From Reyranella sp. (GTDB lineage Bacteria; Pseudomonadota; Alphaproteobacteria; Reyranellales; Reyranellaceae), in contig NZ_JAUSBN010000055.1 of NCBI RefSeq assembly GCF_030651995.1, positions 93,118-157,117 of the forward strand: 64,000 nucleotides of DNA, in the 5' to 3' direction. How positions within the stretch are numbered: position 1 is the stretch's first letter; every line of letters starts with the position of its first letter. Shown in pieces: positions 8,529 to 17,213 of the stretch. The notes under the pieces were generated by a model that saw only the letters and a list, made by a program, of their open reading frames with translations, had not been told where the DNA came from and searched no databases. The translations under genes were made by a program, and so were the position numbers.

Positions 8529-9512
8529 CTACGCTCTTTGCTCTGGCGCCAGCACCTCGCCTGCCTTCACCACCTGGCGGTCGTCGAGCCAAACCGTGGC
8601 GTCGCGCAGCGGGATATCGAGATGCAGTGGTGCGCGGCGCGTGCCGCCTCCCGAGACGTTGGGGCCGGTCGAGAAAAGGAAGTTGCCGTAGTGTCCGCGG
8701 CCGTCCTGCCCCTCGATATCTTTCTTGTCGTAGAAACCCAGTGCATCCCATCGCGAGTTGCGGCTGAGACCCCAGCCAAGGTGTGAGACGGCGAACACCT
8801 CGGGGTTGGCGTAGGAATCGAGCGTTGCCTTGAGCAGCATGGCGTCGACACCGCCCTCGATCGCACGGATATACCCTCCTTCGATCCGGAGCGTGATGGA
8901 AGTGCGGACATATTCCTTCTGAGGGAAGATCATATCGCCCTCGGCGATCACGACGGTGCCGTTGGCCGAGCCCTCGTTCCCGTAGGTCGTCACGAAGGCA
9001 CCTGGCCACTGGTCCCAATGGCCGGGTTCGTCCGAGAACCCGTACTGGCAGTTGCCCGACAGTTCGCCGAGCCGCACCTCGAAGTCCGTGCCTGCTGCAG
9101 TGGACACACGCATGCTCTTCGAGGCCCTGATACAGGCCTGGGCATGCTCGACGCGGCCCTTGTCGGCTTCGCAGGGCAGCATGCGCTCCAGAATCTCCGG
9201 CGGCTCGAGCACGACCAGCGTGCGCGTACCGTACGGTGCGAGACGCCGGATCTCCGGATCGTGGCTGTGCGAGAGGTCGACCACGAAGTCGGCGTCGCGA
9301 AGCGCCGCGAGCGCGGTCGACGGCAGGCGGTTGGCGTTCTCGACCTCGAGATAGGCCGCGGCTGCACCGCGCTCGCGCGCTACCTGCAGGGCGATGGCGC
9401 GGTAGCGCGTGTCGACGCCCTGGGCGCCCAGCACGATGGCCGTCTCACCCTCGTGCAGCTTGCAGAGGCCCAATACATGGTGCCACGCGGCATGCTGGCC
9501 GTTGGTGAACAT
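8529..9512 (-). CDS. 2,5-dihydroxypyridine 5,6-dioxygenase-like enzyme (NicX family)
   Basis: A 327-aa member of the NicX/M29-like fold family of Fe(II) ring-opening dioxygenases. Against Pseudomonas NicX, as I recall it, the metal ligands H265, H318 and D320 correspond to H244, H297 and D299 here, with a constant offset of 21. Shared blocks are DEPGHWDQWPGAF (161-173), SHLGWGL (243-249), YGNFLFSTGPN (275-285) and LHLDIPLRDA (296-305). NicX cleaves 2,5-dihydroxypyridine to N-formylmaleamate. ATG 9512 has GGAG just upstream. It is the last gene of the nine-gene operon, 14 bases after the amidohydrolase. The true substrate may be a different hydroxylated N-ring. Confidence 0.82.
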   Translation of the reverse strand: MFTNGQHAAWHHVLGLCKLHEGETAIVLGAQGVDTRYRAIALQVARERGAAAAYLEVENANRLPSTALAALRDADFVVDLSHSHDPEIRRLAPYGTRTLVVLEPPEILERMLPCEADKGRVEHAQACIRASKSMRVSTAAGTDFEVRLGELSGNCQYGFSDEPGHWDQWPGAFVTTYGNEGSANGTVVIAEGDMIFPQKEYVRTSITLRIEGGYIRAIEGGVDAMLLKATLDSYANPEVFAVSHLGWGLSRNSRWDALGFYDKKDIEGQDGRGHYGNFLFSTGPNVSGGGTRRAPLHLDIPLRDATVWLDDRQVVKAGEVLAPEQRA

Positions 9513-9526
9513 GTCGCTTCTCCTCA

Positions 9527-10873
9527 CTAAGTGGCGATGACCTTGCTGCGCGCGACGACACGGTCGAGCTTGCGGTAGTCGGGCAGCACAGCGTCGACGC
9601 GCTTTCCGCCGCGGATCACCAGCCGGTCGGGCTGGCGCCGCGCCAGAAGCTCGCTGTAGTCGCGTGCGCCGAACAGCTGGAAGTCGGCCGGGCCGCCGGG
9701 CCGGATGCGCCCGCCCTCGGGCACCCCCAGCACCGCGGCCGGCACCGTCGTCACCGAGGAGGGCCAGCGATCGAGCTCGGCCTCGAGATGCCCGATGCGC
9801 ACACCCGCGCCGAACACCTCGATCATGTCGTGGTCTCCGAACGCATGATACGGGTCGCGACAATTGTCGCTGGCCAGCGCCACGTTCACACCGGCCGCCT
9901 TCAGCTCGTGCAACAGCGGGATGCCCCGCCAACGCGGCGTACCGCCGCCATCGATTCGGCCCTGCAGGAACTGATTGACCATCGGCAGGCTGACGATGGT
10001 GAGACCCGCATCGCGCGCGAGTCCGATGGTGCGCCTGTAGGTCGGCTCGTCCTGCATCGACATGCTGCAGCAGTGACCGCACACGACATGGCCCTCATAG
10101 GCGTTTCGCATCACCGCCTCGGCGACCTGGGCGAGCGTCGTCGAGGACGGCGCGCCGTTCTCGTCGACATGCAGATCGACATCGAGCCGGCGCGATTTTG
10201 CCAGCGCCAGCAGCCGGTCGAGCCGCCGGTCGAGGAGGACCGGGTCCTCGGCAGGATCCAGCCGGTAGGTGATGCCGCCCAGCCGCGCACCCGACTCCGC
10301 AATGAGATCGACCAGCGCGCCGTTCTCCGGCGTGTCGTAGAGGTCGGTGCTGACCAGCGCCGCCGCCTCGACGACCATGCGCCCGGCCCACCGCTCGCGC
10401 AGCCGGCGGAACACCGCGAAGCTTACTTCGGCCTGGCCCGGCACGAAGCAGTCGATGTGCGTGCGGACCGCGCCGGTACCATGGGCATAGGCGCATTCCA
10501 GCGCGAACTCGAAACGCGCCTCCACATCCTCCTCGCGCCAATGTCGCTCGGTATCGGAGCGCGTCGCGGCGCGGGCACCGGCCAGCGTGCCCTCGGGATT
10601 GCGCGCCCGCGGGAAGATGTGGCCTTTGTCGAGATGCGCGTGAAGGTCGGCGAAGGGCGGCAGCAGCATGCCGCCATCGGCATCGCAGCCAGCGCCGTCC
10701 ACGAGCGCCCCGGTCGGCAGCAGCGCGCCGACGTGCCCGCGCTCGATCACCAGGTCGAGCGTCACCAGCCCCTCTTCGTCGGCGAGACCGGGGGCGCCCT
10801 CCGCCAGCACCTGCGACGGGATGCGGACATTGGCGAGGTGGATGCGGTCGTCCCGTGGCCAGGATGGAATCAT
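9527..10873 (-). CDS. Cytosine deaminase-like amidohydrolase
   Basis: A 448-aa metal-dependent amidohydrolase with a TIM-barrel fold, closest in motifs to cytosine deaminase. HAHLDKGH at 78-85 supplies the HxH metal pair. LHVDENG at about residue 215 holds the next metal His plus the catalytic-type Glu (CodA HVDE). HCCSMS contains a further His, and ASDNCRDPYHAFGDHDM has the catalytic Asp. It deaminates or opens a cyclic amidine or amide. Its place between a molybdenum hydroxylase and a NicX-like dioxygenase suggests action on a hydroxylated N-heterocycle or on the ring-opened product. A purine-rich GAAGG precedes the ATG, and the gap to the hydroxylase stop is 10 bases. Confidence 0.8.
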   Translation of the reverse strand: MIPSWPRDDRIHLANVRIPSQVLAEGAPGLADEEGLVTLDLVIERGHVGALLPTGALVDGAGCDADGGMLLPPFADLHAHLDKGHIFPRARNPEGTLAGARAATRSDTERHWREEDVEARFEFALECAYAHGTGAVRTHIDCFVPGQAEVSFAVFRRLRERWAGRMVVEAAALVSTDLYDTPENGALVDLIAESGARLGGITYRLDPAEDPVLLDRRLDRLLALAKSRRLDVDLHVDENGAPSSTTLAQVAEAVMRNAYEGHVVCGHCCSMSMQDEPTYRRTIGLARDAGLTIVSLPMVNQFLQGRIDGGGTPRWRGIPLLHELKAAGVNVALASDNCRDPYHAFGDHDMIEVFGAGVRIGHLEAELDRWPSSVTTVPAAVLGVPEGGRIRPGGPADFQLFGARDYSELLARRQPDRLVIRGGKRVDAVLPDYRKLDRVVARSKVIAT

Positions 10874-10883
10874 GTCTGCACCT

Positions 10884-13238
10884 TCACAGGCGGTTGAGCG
10901 CGGCGAGCATGCGCTCGGGTGTCATCGGCAGCTCGGTGATAGACGCACCGAGCGGCCGGATCGCGTCGTTGACGGCGTTGAGAACGGCGCCGACCGCGCC
11001 GGTGGTGCCGGCCTCGCCCGCACCCTTGGCGCCCAAAACGGAATGCGGCCACGGAGTCTCGACATGATCGATCACCATGTCGGGCAGGTCGGAGGCCAGC
11101 GGCACGAGATAATCGGCGAGCGTGGCGTTCTGCACCTGGCCCCCGGGGTCGTACACCAGCTCCTCGAACAGTGCCTGGCCGATACCCTGGGCGATGCCGC
11201 CTCGCACCTGCTCGGCCACCAGCAGCGGGTTGACGATCGTGCCAAAATCGTCGACCGCCCAGTGGCGCAACAGCCGCACTGCGCCCGTTCGCACATCGAC
11301 CTCGACCAATGAGGCTTGCACGCCGTTGGTCGGCACCAGCGCGGGCCAGTCGTGGCCGAGATGGCGCGATAAGGAGAGGCTCACCTGCGCCCCCCTGGGC
11401 AGCAGCTGGGGTTTGAAGTGCACGACCTCGGCCAGGTCGGCCAGGCTGATGCCGTTGCCCTCTTCACTGCCGGCAGGGAAGATCATTCCGTCGGTCATCG
11501 ACAGCCGCTCGGCGCCGGTCTGCAGCAGCTGCGCCGCCGCCTCGAGGATTACCGCGCGCAACTCGCGTGAGGCCTGGAGGGCCAGCTCGCCGCCGACCGC
11601 GGTACCGCGCGACGCACGCACGCCCGAGCCGTAGGGTGTGGCTTGGCTGTCACCGGAAACGATGCGAACACGATCGAAGGGGACGCCGAGCTCGTCGGCG
11701 ATCACCTGCGCCACCACCGTGTGCGTGCCCTGCCCCTGGTCGGTAACGCTGATGGCACAGCGCACCGCGCCCGAGGGGTCGACCGACAGAGTGATGCCGT
11801 CCTGCGCCGTGGCCTTGCGGATATGGGCGTTGGAGGGCGCATTGGTCGCAGTGCGCTCGATGAAGCAGGCGATGCCGAAGCCTCTGTGGATGCCTTCGCC
11901 ACGCAGCCGTTCATTCTCGGCGCGGAGGGCCGGGATGTCGATGATCTCCCCGAGCCGGCGCAGGCAGGCCTGATGCGACAGCGCGTCGAGATCGATGCCT
12001 GTACGCGTTTTCACCGGATAGGCGTCGTCCGGTACGTAGTTGGCGAGCCGCAGTGCCACGGGATCGAACCCCATAGCGGCCGCCGCCTTCTCGATCAGGT
12101 GTTCGCCGATGGCCGCGGCGATCGGATGACCGACGCCGCGATACTGGCCGACGATGTTCTTGTTCTGGAACACGACCTCGAGCCGGCCGCCGACATGCGG
12201 CACGCGATAGGGCGCCATGGCCAGCCGCACCGCCTCGTCAGCTTCCTGCACGCTGGAGCCCGGATGGGTCGAAAAGGCGCCCATGGCGAGACGGGTCTCA
12301 GCCCGCCACGCTACGAACCTGCCCTCCGCGTCGAGCGCCAGCTTCGCCGTCACGATCTGCTCGCGGGCATGGATGTCGGCCAGCAGCGCTTCCATGCGGT
12401 CGGCGATGTACTTTACCGGCCGGCCGATCAGGCGCGAGATGGCCACGGTCGCCACCTCGTCGGAATAAAGATGGATCTTGGCGCCGAACGAGCCGCCGAC
12501 ATGCGGGCAGATCACGCGAATGCGACCCTCGTCGAGGCCGAGATGGGTGGCATAGAGCGAGCGCAGCTGATGCGGCGCGGTGTGGCTCTGATACACGCTC
12601 AGACTGCCGTCGCCCGGCAGGTAGCTCGCCACGACGCCGCGCGTCTCCATCGGCATCACGGTCTGTCGGTTGAACCGGAAGGCGGCCTCAACGACGCAGG
12701 CCGCCTCATCGAACAGCGCGCGGTTCTCCGGATCGCCGACGTCGGCCTGATAGGCAAGGTTGCCCGCAAGATCGGGATGGGCGCGCGCCGCGTCCGGCGC
12801 CATCGCGCCTTCCAGGTCGCAGGCCGGCGGCAACAGCTCCCAATCGATCTCGACCAGCTCGACCGCATCCTCGGCGAGCGCGCGGCTCTCAGCCACCACC
12901 GCAACGACGGCCTGGCCCACGAACACGACGCGGTCCGTCGCCAGCGGATACTGGGTGCGGAGCACGTAGCCTGGATAGGTCTGCGAGGTCTGCCACCCCT
13001 TGCAGAGCGGCGCCAGGTCCGCGGCGGTGACGACGCGCACCACGCCGGGCATCGCGTCGGCGTGGGCGGTGCGGATGGCAACAATCCTAGCATGCGCGTG
13101 CGGTGAGCGCAGGAAGGCCACATGCAGCACGCCCGGCACCGCGACATCGTCGATGTAGGTGCCGCGGCCACCGACGAACAGCGTGGCGTCGCCGCGCCGA
13201 TGCGACGAGCCGACCGCCTTGGTCGTCGCGCCTGTCAT
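10884..13238 (-). CDS. Molybdenum hydroxylase large subunit (xanthine dehydrogenase family)
   Basis: A 784-aa molybdopterin-cytosine-dinucleotide subunit that hydroxylates an N-heteroaromatic or aldehyde carbon using water. The N-terminal a/b hammerhead domain begins near GRGTYIDDVAVPGVLH. Later come GGSFGAK, the cofactor-binding VTDQGQGTHTVVAQV, and the C-terminal catalytic Glu in GAKGAGEAGTTGA. It lacks the AYXCSFR loop of CO dehydrogenase and has GQYRGVGHP instead. The start ATG 13238 overlaps the 2Fe-2S subunit stop by ATGA. The frame is open upstream only because it reads through the small-subunit gene. Substrate unknown; nicotinate- or hydroxypyridine-type is favoured by the neighbours. 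Confidence 0.88.
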   Translation of the reverse strand: MTGATTKAVGSSHRRGDATLFVGGRGTYIDDVAVPGVLHVAFLRSPHAHARIVAIRTAHADAMPGVVRVVTAADLAPLCKGWQTSQTYPGYVLRTQYPLATDRVVFVGQAVVAVVAESRALAEDAVELVEIDWELLPPACDLEGAMAPDAARAHPDLAGNLAYQADVGDPENRALFDEAACVVEAAFRFNRQTVMPMETRGVVASYLPGDGSLSVYQSHTAPHQLRSLYATHLGLDEGRIRVICPHVGGSFGAKIHLYSDEVATVAISRLIGRPVKYIADRMEALLADIHAREQIVTAKLALDAEGRFVAWRAETRLAMGAFSTHPGSSVQEADEAVRLAMAPYRVPHVGGRLEVVFQNKNIVGQYRGVGHPIAAAIGEHLIEKAAAAMGFDPVALRLANYVPDDAYPVKTRTGIDLDALSHQACLRRLGEIIDIPALRAENERLRGEGIHRGFGIACFIERTATNAPSNAHIRKATAQDGITLSVDPSGAVRCAISVTDQGQGTHTVVAQVIADELGVPFDRVRIVSGDSQATPYGSGVRASRGTAVGGELALQASRELRAVILEAAAQLLQTGAERLSMTDGMIFPAGSEEGNGISLADLAEVVHFKPQLLPRGAQVSLSLSRHLGHDWPALVPTNGVQASLVEVDVRTGAVRLLRHWAVDDFGTIVNPLLVAEQVRGGIAQGIGQALFEELVYDPGGQVQNATLADYLVPLASDLPDMVIDHVETPWPHSVLGAKGAGEAGTTGAVGAVLNAVNDAIRPLGASITELPMTPERMLAALNRL

Positions 13239-13708
13239 GGTTTCACCTTCGCTGCGGCGGCGACGGCATCGACGATCGCCTCGTAACCGGTGCAACGGCA
13301 GATGTTGCCGGACAGCGCCTCCCGGATTTGCTCGCGCGAGGGACTGGGCTCGCGCGACAGCAGCTCGGCCGCGATCAGGAGCATGCCAGGCGTGCAGAAG
13401 CCGCATTGAAGCGCGTTGCGGTCGACGAAAGCCGCCTGCAACGCGGCAATACGGCCGCTGTCGCTCGCCCCCTCGATGGTCTCGACGTCGGCGCCGTCCA
13501 GCTGTACCGCAAAGACTAGGCAGCCGCGCACCACCGCGCCGTCGAGCACGATGGAACAGGCGCCGCAAACGCCGTGCTCGCAACCGACATGTGTACCGGT
13601 GAGACCGGACACGTGCCGGATCATGTCGGCCGCACTGGTCCGCGGTTCGACATGCTTGGCCACGGCGCGGCCGTTCAGCCGGAACTTGATCGTGTGGATG
13701 CCGCTCAT
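13235..13708 (-). CDS. Molybdenum hydroxylase 2Fe-2S subunit
   Basis: A 157-aa electron-transfer subunit with two [2Fe-2S] clusters. The plant-type cluster motif [15 protein letters not shown] lies at about 43-57. The second cluster uses CGFCTPGML and CRCTGYE at about 102-145. This is the CoxS/NdhS-like length and order. It is coupled by ATGA overlaps to the FAD subunit upstream and the large subunit downstream, so all three are made together. It passes electrons from the Mo centre to FAD. Confidence 0.93.
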   Translation of the reverse strand: MSGIHTIKFRLNGRAVAKHVEPRTSAADMIRHVSGLTGTHVGCEHGVCGACSIVLDGAVVRGCLVFAVQLDGADVETIEGASDSGRIAALQAAFVDRNALQCGFCTPGMLLIAAELLSREPSPSREQIREALSGNICRCTGYEAIVDAVAAAAKVKP

Positions 13709-14550
13709 GCCGTCACACCCGCGCGATCGATATCTTCGCGGCAGCGCCGCGCCAGTTCAGCGGCGATCACGAGCTTGGCCCGTCCCGCGGTGCCTGCACC
13801 CGCCGTCGATGGCAGGTCGATCGCGAGCGCCGCCAGCATCTCGGCTTCGCCGGCCTGCGGCCTGTCCGCAAGCACTGTTTCGAGATGGAAAAGCCGAACG
13901 GCGCGATCCTCGATGCCGAACGCCGCCCAGCGCTGCACCCCCTGCCCGCGCCGGCCGACGATACCCGCCAGCGCGAGATCGCCGTGACGGCGCGACATCT
14001 CGTGGAGGGCGGCCCGATCGCGCGCTGCGGTCAGCGGAATCGACACGCCGGTCAGCATCTCGCCCGGCTCGAGGGCCGTAGCGAACATGCCGCGGAAGAA
14101 GTCGCCAGCCGCGACGGTGCGCTCGGACCCGGACGAGGCAATGTGCAGGGTCGCCTCGAGCACAAGCATGCAGGCGGGAAACTCCGCCGCCGGATCGGCA
14201 TGGCAGAGGCTGCCGCCCAGCGTGCCGCGGTTGCGCACCGCTTGGTGCGCCACATGCCGCACCGCGCTCGCCAGCAGTGGCACGTGACGCGCCACCAGCA
14301 AATCGGTCTCGACCTGGCGGTGGCGGACCAGTGCACCGATATGCAGCGCGTCGCCGGCCAGCGTCACCCTCTGCAGCTCGGCAAGGCCGCCGATATCGAC
14401 CAGCAGCCCGGGCGAGACGAGACGAAGATTCATCATCGGCACGAGACTTTGGCCACCCGCTATCACCCGCGCATCGACCGGCCCGTCCAGCAGGCTGCAT
14501 GCCTCCTCGACCGAGGTCGCGCGCCGATAGGCGAACGGCCGCGGCTTCAC
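13705..14550 (-). CDS. Molybdenum hydroxylase FAD-binding subunit
   Basis: CoxM/NdhF-like FAD subunit of 281 aa. The FAD pyrophosphate-binding VIAGGQSLVPMMNLRL is at about 27-42, and the second FAD motif TLGGSLCHADPAAEFPA is at about 105-121. The start is the GTG at 14550, which forms a GTGA overlap with the monooxygenase stop. The frame stays open further upstream inside that gene. It completes a three-subunit hydroxylase in the order FAD, 2Fe-2S, Mo. Confidence 0.9.
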   Translation of the reverse strand: MKPRPFAYRRATSVEEACSLLDGPVDARVIAGGQSLVPMMNLRLVSPGLLVDIGGLAELQRVTLAGDALHIGALVRHRQVETDLLVARHVPLLASAVRHVAHQAVRNRGTLGGSLCHADPAAEFPACMLVLEATLHIASSGSERTVAAGDFFRGMFATALEPGEMLTGVSIPLTAARDRAALHEMSRRHGDLALAGIVGRRGQGVQRWAAFGIEDRAVRLFHLETVLADRPQAGEAEMLAALAIDLPSTAGAGTAGRAKLVIAAELARRCREDIDRAGVTA

Positions 14551-15671
14551 AGCGCACCGGTCGGCGGTCGCAGCGCCGCACAGCGTATCGTGTGCTCGCG
14601 CAGCCACGCGTTGCCCGTGAGCAGCTTCAGCGTCAGCTTGCGCAGGGCTTGTGGCATCAGCGCAAGGTCGCCGTAGAGGCGCGAGACGGTCTGTACCCAT
14701 TCCACGAAGCGCCGCTCGTCGGCCTGCCAGCTCGCCAGCGCCGTCTCGACGTCGTCGTGCCGACCGAGCGCGTCGGCCAGCGACAGCGCCGACGTCATGG
14801 CGACGCCGCCGCCCTGACCGAGGAACGGCGGCTGGGCGCTGACGGCATCGCCGATCAGAGCAACGTGGCCGCGTGCCCAGGAATGCACGCGCACGACCTC
14901 GAACCAGTCGCCCTTGCCGTCCTCGGGGATACGCTCGATCACCCAGTCGAGATGCGGAAAGGTCTCGAGCCACGAGGCGCGGTCAAACGGAGCGCCGGCC
15001 GCCGGATCGCCGCGCACGGAGGTGAGCTGGACATAGACCTGCTGCGGGCTGCTGGGCGCATAGAGCAGCCGCCGGCTGCCATTCCAGTGCTCGCTGATGC
15101 GGCTGCGGGATTCGTGCGCGGCTTCGCCCGGCTGGCGGTCGATCATGATGCGATAGCCGTATTGTCCCACCGGCTTCCTTGAGCGCAGTAGCCCGAGGCT
15201 GTCTCGCACCCGGCTGTTGACGCCGTCGGCACCGACCACAAGATCACCGTGCTCCACCGTGCCGTCGCGGAAGCGCAGCGCGCCGCTGGGATCGGCGCCC
15301 TGTATCGGCTTGCCGAAATGAATCTCGCCGCCCGCCGACAGCACCGCATCCTTGAGCGAAGTCAGTAGCGCACGGCGCATCGGCAGGAAGAGGCGGCCAC
15401 TCGCCGCCGTGTTTTCGACGCCCAGCAGCTCGCCTTTCGCGCCACGCCGCTCGCGCACCTGCACCTGCTGGATGCCCGCGATCACCTGCTCGTAGACGCC
15501 CAGCGTCTCGAGCACGCGAAGACCGTTCTCCCAGATGTAGATCGCCGCGCCCAAGATCCGGATATCGTCGCTCTGCTCGTAGATGCGGACCTGCCAACCC
15601 TTGCGCAGCAACGCCAGGCCGGCAGCCAGACCGCCGATTCCTGCGCCTGCGACGATCGCATTGCCCTTCAT
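14547..15671 (-). CDS. FAD-dependent monooxygenase (6-hydroxynicotinate/salicylate hydroxylase type)
   Basis: Class A flavoprotein monooxygenase of 374 aa. The dinucleotide-binding GAGIGGLAAGLALL is at about 9-22, the conserved DG motif LVVGADGVNSRVRD near 160, and the second FAD motif HVALIGDAVSAQPPFLGQGG near 280. Enzymes such as NicC or salicylate hydroxylase use NAD(P)H and O2 to hydroxylate, often with decarboxylation. In this operon it could make the dihydroxylated ring that the NicX-like dioxygenase opens. ATG 15671 overlaps the ATPase stop by one base (TGATG). Confidence 0.82.
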   Translation of the reverse strand: MKGNAIVAGAGIGGLAAGLALLRKGWQVRIYEQSDDIRILGAAIYIWENGLRVLETLGVYEQVIAGIQQVQVRERRGAKGELLGVENTAASGRLFLPMRRALLTSLKDAVLSAGGEIHFGKPIQGADPSGALRFRDGTVEHGDLVVGADGVNSRVRDSLGLLRSRKPVGQYGYRIMIDRQPGEAAHESRSRISEHWNGSRRLLYAPSSPQQVYVQLTSVRGDPAAGAPFDRASWLETFPHLDWVIERIPEDGKGDWFEVVRVHSWARGHVALIGDAVSAQPPFLGQGGGVAMTSALSLADALGRHDDVETALASWQADERRFVEWVQTVSRLYGDLALMPQALRKLTLKLLTGNAWLREHTIRCAALRPPTGAL

Positions 15672-16432
15672 CAGACGTACCGCATCAGGGTGGCGAGCAC
15701 GGCACGTTGCGTTTCGTACTGCGCCGGGTCATCGTACGTGCGCGGCCGGCGCAGATGGCCGAGCCCGATCTCTTCGCAGATGCGGCTATTGGGGCCACTC
15801 TTCATCACCACGATGCGGTCCGAGAGATAGACCGACTCCAGTGAATTGTGTGTCACGAACAGAACGGTGCGGCGATCGGCTTCCCACAGCGATAGCAACA
15901 GCTGGCGCATGCGGAGCGCAGTGATCTCGTCGAGCGCGCTGAACGGCTCGTCCATCAGCAGCAATTCCGGCTCAATCGAGAAGGCGCGCGCGATCGAGAC
16001 ACGCTGCTGCATGCCACCTGACAGCTGTAGCGGAAAATAGTCGGCGAACGATGCGAGGCCGACGGCCTGCAGCCAGCGTTCGCAGCGCGCCGGCCATTCG
16101 GATTTGGGGACGCGCGCCGCATCGAGCGCGAACTCGATATTGCCGCGTACCGTGCGCCACGGCAGCAGGCGGGGCTCCTGGAACAGATATGCGATGCGCG
16201 GCTTGGCGGCGCCCACCGCGCTGCGACCGATCTCGACTACTCCCTCGAAACTCGTGTCGAGCCCGCTGAGTGCATTGAGCAGGGTGGATTTCCCACAGCC
16301 CGACGGCCCAAGGATCGTCACGAACTCGCCGGGCGCCACCTGCAGGTCGACGTTCTCCAGCACACGAAGGCGGGAGCCATCAGCGGTCTGGAACTCCTTC
16401 GCAAAATCCCGAATAGCGATGGATACCGACAT
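15671..16432 (-). CDS. ABC transporter ATP-binding protein (SsuB/TauB type)
   Basis: ATPase of 253 aa. Walker A is GPSGCGKST at about 42-50, the signature LSGGMQQRVSIARA near 140, Walker B LLLMDEPFSALD near 163, and the switch His in FVTHN. It belongs to the nitrate/sulfonate/taurine/pyrimidine-precursor import group. It pairs with the permease and binding protein immediately upstream, with four bases between stop and start. It presumably imports the substrate of the downstream hydroxylase. Confidence 0.9.
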   Translation of the reverse strand: MSVSIAIRDFAKEFQTADGSRLRVLENVDLQVAPGEFVTILGPSGCGKSTLLNALSGLDTSFEGVVEIGRSAVGAAKPRIAYLFQEPRLLPWRTVRGNIEFALDAARVPKSEWPARCERWLQAVGLASFADYFPLQLSGGMQQRVSIARAFSIEPELLLMDEPFSALDEITALRMRQLLLSLWEADRRTVLFVTHNSLESVYLSDRIVVMKSGPNSRICEEIGLGHLRRPRTYDDPAQYETQRAVLATLMRYV

Positions 16433-16436
16433 CGCG

Positions 16437-17207
16437 TCAGGCCAGCCGCGCCGCGGGCCGCCAGCGGAACAGGCGGCGCTCGATACCGCCCAACACCACG
16501 ACCTCGATCAGCAACATGATGGCGACGAAGAACACGGTGTATTCCAGCACACGGCCAAGATCGAACAACTGGTGGTAATACTCGATCTGGTAGCCAATGC
16601 CGTTGCTGCGGCCGAGCAGCTCGACAAACAGCACCATCTTCCAGACGAGGCCGAGACCGAACCGTGCCGATGCCATCAGCGACGCGGCCAGCTGCGGCAG
16701 GACGACGGACGTCACGATGCGTACCGACGATAGGCCGAACCCGCGCGCCATCTGGATCAACTTCACATCAACGGCCTTGGCGCTCTCCCAGATGTTGATG
16801 GTCAGTACCCAAACCACGGCCAGCGCTGCCGCCACGACAGCCGCGAACTCGTTCAGGCCGATCGAGGTGTAGGCGAGGATGATGAAGACGAGGCTGGGAA
16901 TCATCAGCCCGATGACCACCCAGGAGCCGAACAGATGGCGGGCGAACGCCGAGAAACCCAACGCGATCCCGAAAGGTATGGCGATCGCCATCGACAGGGC
17001 AAATCCCAGAAAGATGCGCATCAGCGTCACGCCCAGATGCTTCCAGATTTCCGGCTTCTGGATGTCCTGCGCCAGGTAGATCAGCACCTGGTGCGGCGGC
17101 GGCAACAATGGCTTGGCCGGCAGCCAAGCCGCCGCGTACCAGATCGTCAGCAGCATTGCGACCGACGCCAGCCTCGGCACCGCGCCCACGAACAGACGCG
17201 ACTTCAC
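16437..17207 (-). CDS. ABC transporter permease (SsuC/TauC type)
   Basis: Inner-membrane permease of 256 aa with about six hydrophobic segments. The EAA loop appears as KLIQMARGFGLSSVRIVTSV around residue 155, a variant of the usual EAARTLGAS. It starts with GTG at 17207, six bases after the binding-protein stop. It works with the adjacent ATPase and binding protein. Confidence 0.88.
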   Translation of the reverse strand: MKSRLFVGAVPRLASVAMLLTIWYAAAWLPAKPLLPPPHQVLIYLAQDIQKPEIWKHLGVTLMRIFLGFALSMAIAIPFGIALGFSAFARHLFGSWVVIGLMIPSLVFIILAYTSIGLNEFAAVVAAALAVVWVLTINIWESAKAVDVKLIQMARGFGLSSVRIVTSVVLPQLAASLMASARFGLGLVWKMVLFVELLGRSNGIGYQIEYYHQLFDLGRVLEYTVFFVAIMLLIEVVVLGGIERRLFRWRPAARLA

Positions 17208-17213
17208 GGTCTG

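Noticed and set aside
10884..13583. Longer 899-codon version of the Mo hydroxylase large subunit
   Set aside because: The first 115 codons are read through the 2Fe-2S subunit gene in another frame. ATG 13238 with an ATGA overlap is the real start.
10884..14550. Carbon monoxide dehydrogenase (CoxLSM)
   Set aside because: Subunit order and family are similar, but the AYXCSFR active-site loop of CoxL is missing and the neighbours are N-heterocycle enzymes.
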